A stretch of 64,000 nt of DNA from assembly GCA_033549365.1 (NCBI GenBank), contig JAWSUF010000003.1:248001-312000 (forward strand). The letters run 5' to 3'. This document shows, one piece after another, positions 9,633 through 17,718 of this stretch; positions within the stretch are counted from its first letter, which is position 1; the number at the start of each line of letters is the position of its first letter. A program made the position numbers and the translations under genes. Under the pieces are notes generated by a model that saw only the letters and a list, made by a program, of their open reading frames with translations, was not told the DNA's origin and did no database searches. Source of the DNA: Acidobacteriota bacterium (GTDB taxonomy: Bacteria > Acidobacteriota > Aminicenantia > Aminicenantales > Saccharicenantaceae).

Positions 9633-9905
9633 ATGATGGCTGAAGAGAAAAAAGGCGACGGCATCATCCAGGTCGAGTGCCCCTGCTGCTCCGCCCTTCT
9701 GTGGGTCGACGTGCGGACGGCGGGCGTCATTCAGTCCGAAAAAAAAGAAAAGAAAAAAGGCAGTCTGGACGATCTTCTGCTGGACCAGAAGAAAAAGTCG
9801 GAGGCGATGAAGGGCAAGTTCGAAGCGACCTTCGAACTCCAGAAGAAAAAACTCGAACAAGCCAAGGAAAAATTCGCCAAGGCCCTCACCGATATCGAAG
9901 AATAA
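9633..9905 (+). CDS. Small zinc-ribbon-like and coiled-coil protein of unknown function
   Basis: 90 residues. One CPCC motif near residue 17 (VECPCCSALLWVDV) resembles half of a zinc ribbon. It is followed by a lysine/glutamate-rich helix from about residue 40 to the end, likely a coiled coil. No family was recognised. The gene appears to be monocistronic, with a leaderless promoter directly in front. Confidence 0.6.
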   Translation: MMAEEKKGDGIIQVECPCCSALLWVDVRTAGVIQSEKKEKKKGSLDDLLLDQKKKSEAMKGKFEATFELQKKKLEQAKEKFAKALTDIEE

Positions 9906-9915
9906 TCCCGTCCGG

Positions 9916-11343
9916 TCAGCTGCCGATCCGGGTCTCGTCCTCGCGCTTGCGGGGGGCCATGGAAAACCCGGTGAATCCAAACGCCACCAGAATAACGACC
10001 GAAACATAGTTCATAAAAGCCCAGGGCAGGTAGGAAAACGTCGGGACGCCGATCGTGCCCGTGATATAGACGCCGGCCATGCTCCAGGGGATGAGGGGGA
10101 CGATAATCGCGCCGCTCTCCTGGATGATCCGCGAGAGATTCTTGGCGGCCAGCCCTTTTTTCCGGTAGACGGGCGCCAGGAGATCGCCGGGGATGATCAT
10201 CGAGAGGTAGGAGCTGCCCGTCACCAGGGCGGTCAGGACGGAGGCGCCGACCGTGGTCATGACGATGCTCCAGACTTTGTCGGCGAACTTCATGACCCGG
10301 TCGAGAATCACGGAGAGAAGGCCCGTCGCCTGCATGATCCCGCCGAAGCTGAAGGCCGTAAAGGCCACAAGGAGGGTTTCCATCATGCTCATCATGCCGC
10401 CGCGCGAGATCAGCCGATCCACGGCCTCGACTCCCGTATGGCCTTGGTAACCTGTATTGACGGCCTGGGCGATCTCCGGGATTGAGGCTTTCTGAAAGAT
10501 GACGGCCAGCCCGGCGGCGACGATCGAACTCAGCAGCATCCCGGGGATGGTCGGCTTCTTGGCGAAGGCGAAATAAAAGACGACGGCCATCGGCAGGAGA
10601 AGCAGGACATGGAAACGGAAATTCGTGCGCAGGGTTTCCAGGATGAGGGTCATGATTTCGGATTCGACGGCGGCGGCCCGGAAGCGGAGTCCGACGAAGA
10701 AATAAACGGCCAGTCCGAAAAGCCAGGCGGGAACGGCCGACCAGAGCATGTGGCGGATATGGTCGAAGAGATTTGAACCTGCGGCCACGGGTGCCAGGTT
10801 GGTGACATCGGAGAAAGGCGACATCTTGTCTCCGAAATACGCCCCGGCCACGACGGCGCCGGCGGCCGGACCCAGGGGAATGCCGAGTCCCATGGCGATG
10901 CCGATGAAGGCCACGCCGAGAGTGCCGATCGTTCCCCAGGAGGTCCCCGTGGCCAGGGACGTGATGCTGCAGACCAGACAGGCCGTGAACAGGAAATACT
11001 GAGGAGAAATGAGCTTCAGACCGTAATAAATGACCATCGGGATGGTTCCGCAGGCGATCCAGGACCCGACCAGGATGCCGACGCAGAGCATGATGAGGAT
11101 GGCCGGCATGGCCTTGTGGATGCTGTCGACGACGCCCCGCTCCATGTCTTTCCAGGAGAACCGGAGGGCGAACCCGGTCAGGGCCGTAATGACCGCGGCG
11201 GCGACCAGGAGAACCTGGGGCCGGATTTGATAAACCCCGTATCCCACGCCCAGAAGAAGGCCCATGGCGATGAGAGGAATGAGAGCAACGCCGAAGCTCG
11301 CCCGGCGGGGGGGCTTGTCTGTGAAAGCTGGGGGTTGCGTCAT
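9916..11343 (-). CDS. nhaC: Na+/H+ antiporter, NhaC family
   Basis: 475 residues with about 11-12 hydrophobic segments. NhaC-family stretches include SLATGTSWGTIGTLGVAFIG, GAYFGDKMSPFSDVTNLAPV and TGSSYLSMIIPGDLLAP. The protein would exchange sodium for protons across the inner membrane. The start at 11343 has only a weak GGGGCGG site. An intrinsic terminator lies on the same strand just upstream, so expression may be controlled by attenuation. Confidence 0.88.
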   Translation of the reverse strand: MTQPPAFTDKPPRRASFGVALIPLIAMGLLLGVGYGVYQIRPQVLLVAAAVITALTGFALRFSWKDMERGVVDSIHKAMPAILIMLCVGILVGSWIACGTIPMVIYYGLKLISPQYFLFTACLVCSITSLATGTSWGTIGTLGVAFIGIAMGLGIPLGPAAGAVVAGAYFGDKMSPFSDVTNLAPVAAGSNLFDHIRHMLWSAVPAWLFGLAVYFFVGLRFRAAAVESEIMTLILETLRTNFRFHVLLLLPMAVVFYFAFAKKPTIPGMLLSSIVAAGLAVIFQKASIPEIAQAVNTGYQGHTGVEAVDRLISRGGMMSMMETLLVAFTAFSFGGIMQATGLLSVILDRVMKFADKVWSIVMTTVGASVLTALVTGSSYLSMIIPGDLLAPVYRKKGLAAKNLSRIIQESGAIIVPLIPWSMAGVYITGTIGVPTFSYLPWAFMNYVSVVILVAFGFTGFSMAPRKREDETRIGS

Positions 11344-11384
11344 GACGTCCGCCCCAGATTACCATGCTTCGAAGGGCGATGACA

Positions 11385-11431
11385 AGAAAAGAAAAACCCG
11401 GCCGGGAGACGAGCCCGGCCGGGCCATCAAC
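11385..11431 (-). terminator. Intrinsic terminator in the 5' leader of nhaC
   Basis: Read on the minus strand, two copies of the self-complementary CCCGGCCGGG separated by 7 bases form a 10-bp hairpin followed by TTTTTCTTTTC. No minus-strand gene lies to its right, so it stands in front of nhaC rather than behind a gene. Confidence 0.7.
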
Positions 11432-11513
11432 CCTCCTTGGGAAAAACCTTCGGAGTCCATCCCCAACATGAATGTTCTGAAAAACCCTGTCAAGAGATTC
11501 GGGGTAAATGTCC

Positions 11514-11543
11514 TTTTATGTCGTTTTATGTCGTTTTATGTCG
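11514..11543. repeat. Three tandem 10-bp units
   Basis: TTTTATGTCG occurs three times head to tail, one unit per helical turn. It lies between the nhaC leader and the promoter of the glycosyltransferase gene. Confidence 0.8.
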
Positions 11544-11566
11544 TTTTTCCGCCTCTTAAGCCGGGT

Positions 11567-11593
11567 TTGACAGATCCGTTTTCCTGGCATAAT
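11567..11593 (+). promoter_or_regulatory. Promoter of the GT81-type glycosyltransferase operon
   Basis: TTGACA at 11567-11572 and CATAAT at 11588-11593 are spaced by 15 bases. AAGGAGGA follows at 11601, so the leader is very short. Confidence 0.6.
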
Positions 11594-11611
11594 CTATCTG
11601 AAGGAGGAACC

Positions 11612-12820
11612 ATGTCGGACTTTTTTCAAAACGGCGTGATCGCCACATTCCATCGCCTGGGAAAGCCCAATCTCAAGAGACTGGAGGCGGATTTGGCGGA
11701 TTTCAGCCGCCGCAGGCCCATTTCCCTCGTTCTTCCCTCTCTTTTCCGTGAATTCTCCAGCGGTACCCTGCCGCACATCATGAAGGATCTGAAAAAGGCG
11801 GAATACATCAACCAGATCGTCCTCTGTCTGGATCGGGCGACAAGGACGCAATTCCTCCAGGTCCGGAAAGCTTTCGCCGACATGGACAACCTGGTCATTC
11901 TCTGGAATGACGGGCCGAAAATGAAGTCCCTCTACCGGCGTCTCGACGCCAACGGCTTGTCCGCCGGAACCCAGGGCAAGGGCCGCGCCGTTTGGATCGC
12001 CTTCGGATTCGTTCTGGCCGAAGGACGGAGCCGGGTCATCGCCCTTCACGACTGCGACATCGTCGATTACGATCGCAGCCTTCTGGGCCGGCTGGTTTAT
12101 CCTGTGGCCAATCCTCATACCACCTACGAGTTCTGCAAGGGTTACTACAGCCGGGTGACCGACCGGATGCACGGCCGGGTGACCCGGCTGTTTTTCACCC
12201 CATTCATACGTGCCCTTATGAAAATGCTGGGCCCCCTGTCTTTTCTGAGCTATATGGACAGCTTCCGCTATGCCCTGGCGGGAGAGATGGCCCTCCGCCG
12301 CGATCTGGCCATGGCCATGCGCATCCCCGGGGATTGGGGACTTGAAGTCGGGACGCTCTCCGAGGTCTACCGCAACATGTCCCTGAACCGGATCTGCCAG
12401 GTCGACATCGCCGATTCCTACGAGCACAAACACCAGGAGCTCATCCCCGGAGAGACGGAAAAAGGACTGATGAAGATGACGGTGGACATCGCCAAATCCA
12501 TTCTCCGCATTCTGGCGGGGGAGGGTGTGCAGTTTTCCGAGGGGTTTTTCAAAACCCTGAGCAACATTTATCTCAAAGTGGCTCAGGATACCGTCGTCCG
12601 CTACATGAACGATGCCGAGATCAACGGTTTGAAATTCGACCGCCACGCGGAATCCTCGGCCGTCGAAACCTTCAGCGAGGCCATCCGGATCGCCGGAAAC
12701 GCCTTCTGGAGGAATCCTTTCGAAACCCTGCTCATCCCGAGTTGGCACAGGGTGACGGCCGCCCTGCCCGATGTCTTCGCCAACCTCCAGGAAGCCGTTC
12801 ACAAGGACGGCCGTTCCTGA
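11612..12820 (+). CDS. GT81-type glycosyltransferase, probable glucosyl-3-phosphoglycerate synthase
   Basis: 402 residues. The start is set by AAGGAGGA 5 bases upstream. The N-terminus SDFFQNGVIATFHRL, the core LPSLFREF, LWNDGP and ALHDCDIVDYD (metal-binding DxD at residues 147-149) followed by YEFCKGYYSRV match the GT-A fold family that makes glucosyl-3-phosphoglycerate from NDP-glucose and 3-phosphoglycerate. Glucosylglycerate is a compatible solute and a primer for some polysaccharides. The acyltransferase and HAD phosphatase genes follow in one operon. The sugar specificity is inferred. Confidence 0.75.
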   Translation: MSDFFQNGVIATFHRLGKPNLKRLEADLADFSRRRPISLVLPSLFREFSSGTLPHIMKDLKKAEYINQIVLCLDRATRTQFLQVRKAFADMDNLVILWNDGPKMKSLYRRLDANGLSAGTQGKGRAVWIAFGFVLAEGRSRVIALHDCDIVDYDRSLLGRLVYPVANPHTTYEFCKGYYSRVTDRMHGRVTRLFFTPFIRALMKMLGPLSFLSYMDSFRYALAGEMALRRDLAMAMRIPGDWGLEVGTLSEVYRNMSLNRICQVDIADSYEHKHQELIPGETEKGLMKMTVDIAKSILRILAGEGVQFSEGFFKTLSNIYLKVAQDTVVRYMNDAEINGLKFDRHAESSAVETFSEAIRIAGNAFWRNPFETLLIPSWHRVTAALPDVFANLQEAVHKDGRS

Positions 12821-12842
12821 GCCCGGCCGCGGACAACCGGAA

Positions 12843-13613
12843 ATGGAGTCCTTCGAAAAAGAGCTCGAAAGCATGCGCCGGTCCATCCGCGCGCTGTCCG
12901 AGCTGGCCCTCTTCCCCAAGAAGATCGAGATCCGCGGGGCGGAACATTTCGTGCGTGAAGGGCCGAATGTCATTGTCGGCAACCACATCGGCAGCTATAA
13001 GGATGTCGGACTTCTGTTCAAGATCGCACCGCGTCCCATTTTTTTTACGGCCAACATCCTGATCTTCGACCGGGACGATTTCAGCCGCCTGGTGCGGAAG
13101 CATCTGGTGCGGCACATGAAAAAATTCGGCGTTTTTCTTCACCTGATCATCAACCCTCTGATCGCCTATATCGTCCATTTTGTGTCCTCGAATATCGCCA
13201 GGATCGGAAGCATTCCCGTCCGGTTGGACGGCAGCCGGGCCGAAGCCATTCGCAAGTGCGAAGCCTACCTGCGCAAGGGACGGGCGGTCATCGCCCTTCA
13301 GGGCCGCGGGCGTGTCCGGTCCCGGGAGCCCAATCCCTACGTCGCGGCGTTCCGGAGGGGTCCCGCGGTGATGGCCTTCAACCTCTTGAAAACGGACGGT
13401 CTGGATTTGCCCGTGACACCGGTTTCGTTTTTCGGCACGCATATCATGTGGAGTGTTCCGGCGACCATTCGGGTCCACGTCGGGCCGCCGATGTACATCC
13501 GGGATCACCTGAAGGGAGATGATTCCGCCGTCATCGAGGCGTTTCGCGCGGCTCTTGAAGCGACCGTCGATTCCCTTTTCCGGGAAAGTCTCCATTGGAG
13601 GAAAACACCATGA
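12843..13613 (+). CDS. PlsC-like acyltransferase with altered catalytic motifs
   Basis: 256 residues from the ATG at 12843; the longer reading starts inside the previous gene. The fold is that of 1-acylglycerol-3-phosphate acyltransferases (VIVGNH, ARIGSIPVRLDGSRAEAI, RGPAVMAF). The catalytic box, however, reads H48-IGSYK-D54, with five rather than four residues between His and Asp. The usual FPEGTR box is ALQGRGR at about 151-157, lacking the glutamate. It may acylate an unusual acceptor or be a non-catalytic relative. It sits between the glycosyltransferase and the phosphatase, with an ATGA overlap to the latter. Confidence 0.7.
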   Translation: MESFEKELESMRRSIRALSELALFPKKIEIRGAEHFVREGPNVIVGNHIGSYKDVGLLFKIAPRPIFFTANILIFDRDDFSRLVRKHLVRHMKKFGVFLHLIINPLIAYIVHFVSSNIARIGSIPVRLDGSRAEAIRKCEAYLRKGRAVIALQGRGRVRSREPNPYVAAFRRGPAVMAFNLLKTDGLDLPVTPVSFFGTHIMWSVPATIRVHVGPPMYIRDHLKGDDSAVIEAFRAALEATVDSLFRESLHWRKTP

Positions 13614-14302
13614 TGCGGTCCGCGGTCATTTTTGATCTGGACGGCACGCTCCTTGATACGATCGAGGACATCGCGGCGGCCCTGAACCGCGTGTTGGCCC
13701 GAAGAGATCAGCCGCCCTGTTCCATCGAAGAGTGCAAGGCCATGGTCGGCGAAGGCATGGAAACTCTGGTCCGGAGGGCTTTTCCCGGAGAGTCGGGCGC
13801 TGCGGCCGTCGAGGATTTCGTCCGGCAGTTCCGCGCCGAATACGCGGAGGTCTGGAGGGATCACAGCCGGCCCTACCCCGGCATTCCGGAGCTTCTGGCC
13901 GAATTGGAATCGCGGAATGTGCGAACGGCCGTTCTGTCCAACAAGTCCCACCCATTCACCGAAGCCATGGTCCGCGAGCTCCTGCCGTTTTCTTTTGAAG
14001 TCATCCGGGGCGCGATACCCGGCGTTCCCCACAAGCCCGACCCTGCGGCGGCCTTTCTCATCGCGTCGCAGATGGCTCTTGAACCCCGACAGTTTGTCTT
14101 TCTCGGCGATACGTGGATCGATATGAGGACGGCCGTCGCGGCCGGGATGTTTCCGGCCGGGGCGCTCTGGGGTTTCCGGGACGCCGCCGAACTCTCTGAT
14201 GCGGGCGCCGCCGTTCTTTTAGAGAAGCCCCTCGATCTCCTGGCCTGTTCGACCTGCAATTCCTCGGGTTTGTTCTCCGGCGGGTCACCGGAATCGTCCT
14301 GA
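13610..14302 (+). CDS. HAD-superfamily phosphatase (phosphoglycolate phosphatase-like)
   Basis: 230 residues. Motif I is FDLDGTLLDT, motif II lies in TAVLSNKS, and motif III/IV in FLGDTWIDM. The cap domain is the helical type found in Gph. By sequence it resembles phosphoglycolate phosphatase, but its position behind the GT81 gene makes glucosyl-3-phosphoglycerate dephosphorylation equally plausible. The start uses GGAGG with an 8-base spacer and overlaps the acyltransferase stop by ATGA. Confidence 0.8.
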   Translation: MMRSAVIFDLDGTLLDTIEDIAAALNRVLARRDQPPCSIEECKAMVGEGMETLVRRAFPGESGAAAVEDFVRQFRAEYAEVWRDHSRPYPGIPELLAELESRNVRTAVLSNKSHPFTEAMVRELLPFSFEVIRGAIPGVPHKPDPAAAFLIASQMALEPRQFVFLGDTWIDMRTAVAAGMFPAGALWGFRDAAELSDAGAAVLLEKPLDLLACSTCNSSGLFSGGSPESS

Positions 14303-14316
14303 ATTCGATTTCGGGC

Positions 14317-15516
14317 TCAACCGGTCGAATCGACTTTGCCGCCGAATTTTCCCGCCGGAAGCCGCCTGCTCTCCATTTTGAGATCCCGGTATCCCTTTCG
14401 AAAGGAAGACCGATTTTGCATCGTCGCCATGAATCGGCGTGGATCCACTCGAACGGAGTGAATCATCTCATGAAATTTCCGGACCTCCGCGATCCGGATT
14501 CTCTGAAGCTCACAGGCATAAAGGGGGATCGATTCCAGGGGGCGGCCGAGTGTCGCCAGGCTCATCGGACAAATCGAGCAGTCTTGGTTGTGGGAACAAA
14601 ACAGACAGCTTTTTCCCCGGACGGAATAGGCATCCTGGGCCAACCGGGAATATTCCTGCAATACCATCGAATCCGGCGATGGGAAATGTCCCCGGATGTC
14701 TTTGATATGTCCCATGAGATACTTCCGTTTCTCCCGGGGGGGAATGGTTGTGCCATAATCGGCAAACAGGTGGCATCCCCAGATTTCCCCTCCCGTCGTC
14801 ACGGCGATCCGGTTTTTCCCGGCTCCGCATTGGAAAAGACCGGGTTCCGGGTTCTCCCGGAAATTCAGGACGGAAACATGTCCCGTCCTGAGAAAAACTT
14901 CGGAGAGGCGCCGCCGGAGCCGCGAGAGGCCGCGGCGATAGGCCGCCCTGGCGGCCGGCTTCCAGGAAAGGTTCAGGGCCGGAGAAAGCCGGATATTCCG
15001 GGCGCCGAGAGTCCATAGAAATTGGACGGTTTCCATTAGATTTTCGGCACCTGCCGGAGTGACGACGGTATTGATTTCGAACTTGATTTTCCGGGATGAT
15101 GTCATGCTCCGGACAAGGTTGGAGAGAGGACCGAAGCTTCCTTTGTGTCGGTGGATGTCCTGGGCGGGCCCGTCGAAACTCAAGGTCACGGAAAATCTTG
15201 AGTTTTCAAGAAATTCCAGAACATCGGGTGTGACAAGACTTCCGTTGGTTGTCAGGGCGAAACGCGGCCTACAGGATGCCATCCGGGATTCACCCTGAAG
15301 CCGTCCGACGATGTGCTTGAGAAGCTTGAACCTGAGAAGAGGTTCGCCGCCGTAGAAATTGATCGTCGGTGCCCTGGAGAAATTGGGAAGGAAACGGTCG
15401 AGGACGGCATCCGCCGTTGTTTTAGACATGTGGCGATTCTTCTTCCTTCTGAGACAGTACGAACACGAGAAATTGCAGGCATCGGTCAGGAACAGGGTCA
15501 GATGGCGGATGGTCAT
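14317..15516 (-). CDS. Radical SAM/SPASM peptide-maturase-like protein
   Basis: 399 residues. The radical SAM cluster motif is C14-NFS-C18-SY-C21. The GGEP motif is at INFYGGEPLL. A SPASM domain follows: a cysteine in FQCGAGKN, a GEIWGC element, then CLFCSHNQDCSICP and a final YAC, enough to bind two auxiliary iron-sulfur clusters. Such enzymes cross-link peptides or activate proteins using 5'-deoxyadenosyl radicals. Upstream, on the same strand, are a 67-residue ORF ending 31 bases away and an HTH-TPR gene. No strong ribosome-binding site is visible before the ATG. Confidence 0.85.
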   Translation of the reverse strand: MTIRHLTLFLTDACNFSCSYCLRRKKNRHMSKTTADAVLDRFLPNFSRAPTINFYGGEPLLRFKLLKHIVGRLQGESRMASCRPRFALTTNGSLVTPDVLEFLENSRFSVTLSFDGPAQDIHRHKGSFGPLSNLVRSMTSSRKIKFEINTVVTPAGAENLMETVQFLWTLGARNIRLSPALNLSWKPAARAAYRRGLSRLRRRLSEVFLRTGHVSVLNFRENPEPGLFQCGAGKNRIAVTTGGEIWGCHLFADYGTTIPPREKRKYLMGHIKDIRGHFPSPDSMVLQEYSRLAQDAYSVRGKSCLFCSHNQDCSICPMSLATLGRPLESIPLYACELQRIRIAEVRKFHEMIHSVRVDPRRFMATMQNRSSFRKGYRDLKMESRRLPAGKFGGKVDSTG

Positions 15517-15547
15517 GGCCGGCCAGACAATACCGGCCTCAATCGGT

Positions 15548-15751
15548 TCACCGGATAATCGGGGTTTCTCTCGGACACCCTCGGCCTTTCATCGGCTGGG
15601 GTTCGCCGGCCATGGTTCGAACCAGGTAATCCAGGGCTTTACGCGCCCGCGTTTTCGGCTCTCCGGCGGGCATCGCCCGGACGGCCGCCTTCAGTTCTGA
15701 AAGGCATTTTTCGATGTTAGGAGTAACCCGGATGATTTTGCTTTGCGCCAT
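15548..15751 (-). CDS. Small protein, candidate substrate of the adjacent radical SAM enzyme
   Basis: 67 residues from the ATG at 15751, which has GGAAAGGAA upstream. Residues 13-48 look helical (IEKCLSELKAAVRAMPAG, ARKALDYLVRTMAGEP). The tail KGRGCPRETPIIR has one cysteine (Cys59). AGEP occurs twice, at 29-32 and 48-51. It matches no known family. A helical leader with a short cysteine-bearing tail beside a SPASM enzyme suggests a modified peptide, but this is inference. Its 5' end overlaps the HTH-TPR gene by about 60 bases in another frame. Confidence 0.5.
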   Translation of the reverse strand: MAQSKIIRVTPNIEKCLSELKAAVRAMPAGEPKTRARKALDYLVRTMAGEPQPMKGRGCPRETPIIR

Positions 15752-17595
15752 GATGTCATTCCTTTCCGCAGGATTCTCAAAAAATCGGCATCCTCCCGCC
15801 ATGCGTCGAAATTGCCGTCGAGAGCGATATGTTTGCCGTAAATGTAGGGAATTCGGCGCGCCAAGTCTCCCGAAAAAAACCGTTCGAGATACCGCAGGCC
15901 TTTCTCCTTGTTTCCTACGCCCAGGTGCATCGAGGCGAGCCGGAGAAGATCGGCGGAGAATTTATAGTCTCCAGGGGAAATCTGTTCGATTCGCGAGGAG
16001 AGAGTCTCCACGGCATCCTCGTCGCCGAGGCGTCCTGCGATTTGCCCCAGGTAGAGGAGAGACGGGATTCGATAGTCCAGGGGGTCTTCGAATTGCTCCA
16101 TGACGGTTCGGGCGGTCTCCAAATCGTCCTGGTAATACAGGATTTCTCCAAACCGGAAAAGCGCCATGTCGGACGAATCCCGCTGTCGCAGGAGATTGCA
16201 GATATCGGCCGCTTTCCGAAACTCCCCGTTAAGCATCAGCAACTCTGTGTAAACGAGGTTGTCAAAGGAAAATGGATTCATCCAATAGCTTTTTTCCTTA
16301 TACTCGAGAGCCTTGACGAAATCCTCTTCGTTTCCGTGTTCTCCGAATTTCAAGTAATAACAATAACCGACGATGGATTCGAGCCGGGGGTGATTGGGAT
16401 AGTGTTTCAATCCTTCCTCGGCCAGTTCATAGGCCTTGTTGCGGGTTTCGGAATTAAAGCAGACATCCATGAGGAGATAAGTCTTAATGAGGGTGCTGAA
16501 ATAATCCGGCAGATTGGGAGAGAGGCTTTGGGCCGTCATCAGCAGCTCTTCGGCTTTTTCCAGCCATTTCATCCGGGAATCCCATCCGAAATTCACATAG
16601 TTCAGAAAACCGGCGGCCAAGCCGATATGGGCATGGGCAAATGATCCGTCAAGCTCCAGCGCTTTGTTGAAAAACCGGATGGCCGTCTCGTTGGCTTCGC
16701 GCGAGGATTGCCGGACGTAATAGGTTCCCTTATCGTAAAGACGCCAGGAGGTTTCGGCGCCCCCGTCGGCGGCGCTGAGTTGTCCGAGAATGTGCGTGCC
16801 TTTGAGATAGGCTTCGTATGATTCGTTGTTTCGTGATTTCGGATTTCCGATCCGACGTAGCGGGCGAGCGTTTCTCCCGGTTGTTTCAGGTAACCCAAGG
16901 GCTTCGCCGATCTTTCCGCAGAGATTATCGACGGCTGCAAGCGGGTTGTCGGAGCTCTTGGAGATCCCAAGATCGAGAACGCGGGCACCGTCGTACCGGC
17001 GGTCAAGGCTGACGTTGAGGAAGAGGCTTCCCGAATCGCGGCGCAGGGCGCCTCGGAGCGTGAAATCAGGTTGCGGGCCGAAAGGAATGTCCTGCCCGGA
17101 AGTTTCCGGTATGGCTTCCATTGCCGGGATGATGCGGATGCCTTCGTAAAACGTCAGATAATTGATGATTTCGTTGGTGAAGCCTTCGGATAAATAGGCA
17201 TTCCGGGCATGGTCGTCGAGAATTTCGATGGGAGCCAAGGCGATGGTCAGCTCTTTGGGTTCAACGGTCCGGCCGGAATGAGGCGAAACAAAAAGGAAGG
17301 ACGCGACCGCAACGAATGAAACCGCCGCTCCCGCGGCGAGAATCCGCAAGGGGTGCCGGCGGAACATGGGGACTTCCGGGTTCTGCGCCGGAACGGACAA
17401 AGGTTTGTCTGCAAGCCAACGGTCGAGTTCCGATTTGTAGGCGAAGACCGAAGATCGGCGGGAATTTCTGTTGATTCTGTGGATGGGGAGTCCGAATTCC
17501 TTTTCCCAACGAAAACACGTGCGGAGGTTGACGTTCATGTGGACGGAGATTTCCTTCCACGTGCGAAGAATCTCCCTGGAATCCCTTTCAGCCAT
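15691..17595 (-). CDS. Membrane-anchored HTH protein with TPR sensor domain
   Basis: 634 residues. Residues 10-62 form a MerR/excisionase-type helix-turn-helix (WKEISVHMNVNLRTCFRWEK ... LDRWLAD). One membrane segment is at about 84-104 (ILAAGAAVSFVAVASFLFV). Residues 115-215 form a domain like those before TPRs in adenylate-cyclase-type regulators (ELTIALAPIEIL), and then TPR repeats run to the end. The layout suggests a one-component transmembrane regulator. It heads the radical SAM operon. Its own promoter (17611-17639) leaves a leader of only about 9 nt. Confidence 0.8.
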   Translation of the reverse strand: MAERDSREILRTWKEISVHMNVNLRTCFRWEKEFGLPIHRINRNSRRSSVFAYKSELDRWLADKPLSVPAQNPEVPMFRRHPLRILAAGAAVSFVAVASFLFVSPHSGRTVEPKELTIALAPIEILDDHARNAYLSEGFTNEIINYLTFYEGIRIIPAMEAIPETSGQDIPFGPQPDFTLRGALRRDSGSLFLNVSLDRRYDGARVLDLGISKSSDNPLAAVDNLCGKIGEALGLPETTGRNARPLRRIGNPKSRNNESYEAYLKGTHILGQLSAADGGAETSWRLYDKGTYYVRQSSREANETAIRFFNKALELDGSFAHAHIGLAAGFLNYVNFGWDSRMKWLEKAEELLMTAQSLSPNLPDYFSTLIKTYLLMDVCFNSETRNKAYELAEEGLKHYPNHPRLESIVGYCYYLKFGEHGNEEDFVKALEYKEKSYWMNPFSFDNLVYTELLMLNGEFRKAADICNLLRQRDSSDMALFRFGEILYYQDDLETARTVMEQFEDPLDYRIPSLLYLGQIAGRLGDEDAVETLSSRIEQISPGDYKFSADLLRLASMHLGVGNKEKGLRYLERFFSGDLARRIPYIYGKHIALDGNFDAWREDADFLRILRKGMTSWRKAKSSGLLLTSKNAFQN

Positions 17596-17610
17596 CGTCC
17601 TATTGAATTT

Positions 17611-17639
17611 CAGATAACACGAACCGGGCTTCCTGTCAA
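17611..17639 (-). promoter_or_regulatory. Promoter of the HTH-TPR/radical SAM operon
   Basis: Read on the minus strand, TTGACA (17639-17634) and TATCTG (17616-17611) are 17 bases apart. The start codon at 17595 is 15 bases past the -10 box. Confidence 0.55.
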
Positions 17640-17653
17640 CCCTCGAGATCTTG

Positions 17654-17681
17654 TTTACTTATCCTATCAATATGGTATAAT
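17654..17681 (+). promoter_or_regulatory. Extended -10 promoter of nrdJ
   Basis: TATAAT at 17676-17681 is preceded by TGG (extended -10), with a weak TTTACT at 17654-17659. It is divergent from the HTH-TPR promoter. Confidence 0.6.
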
Positions 17682-17718
17682 CCGAGCCGAATAACCTGCC
17701 TGAACCGGGAGAAAAGCC

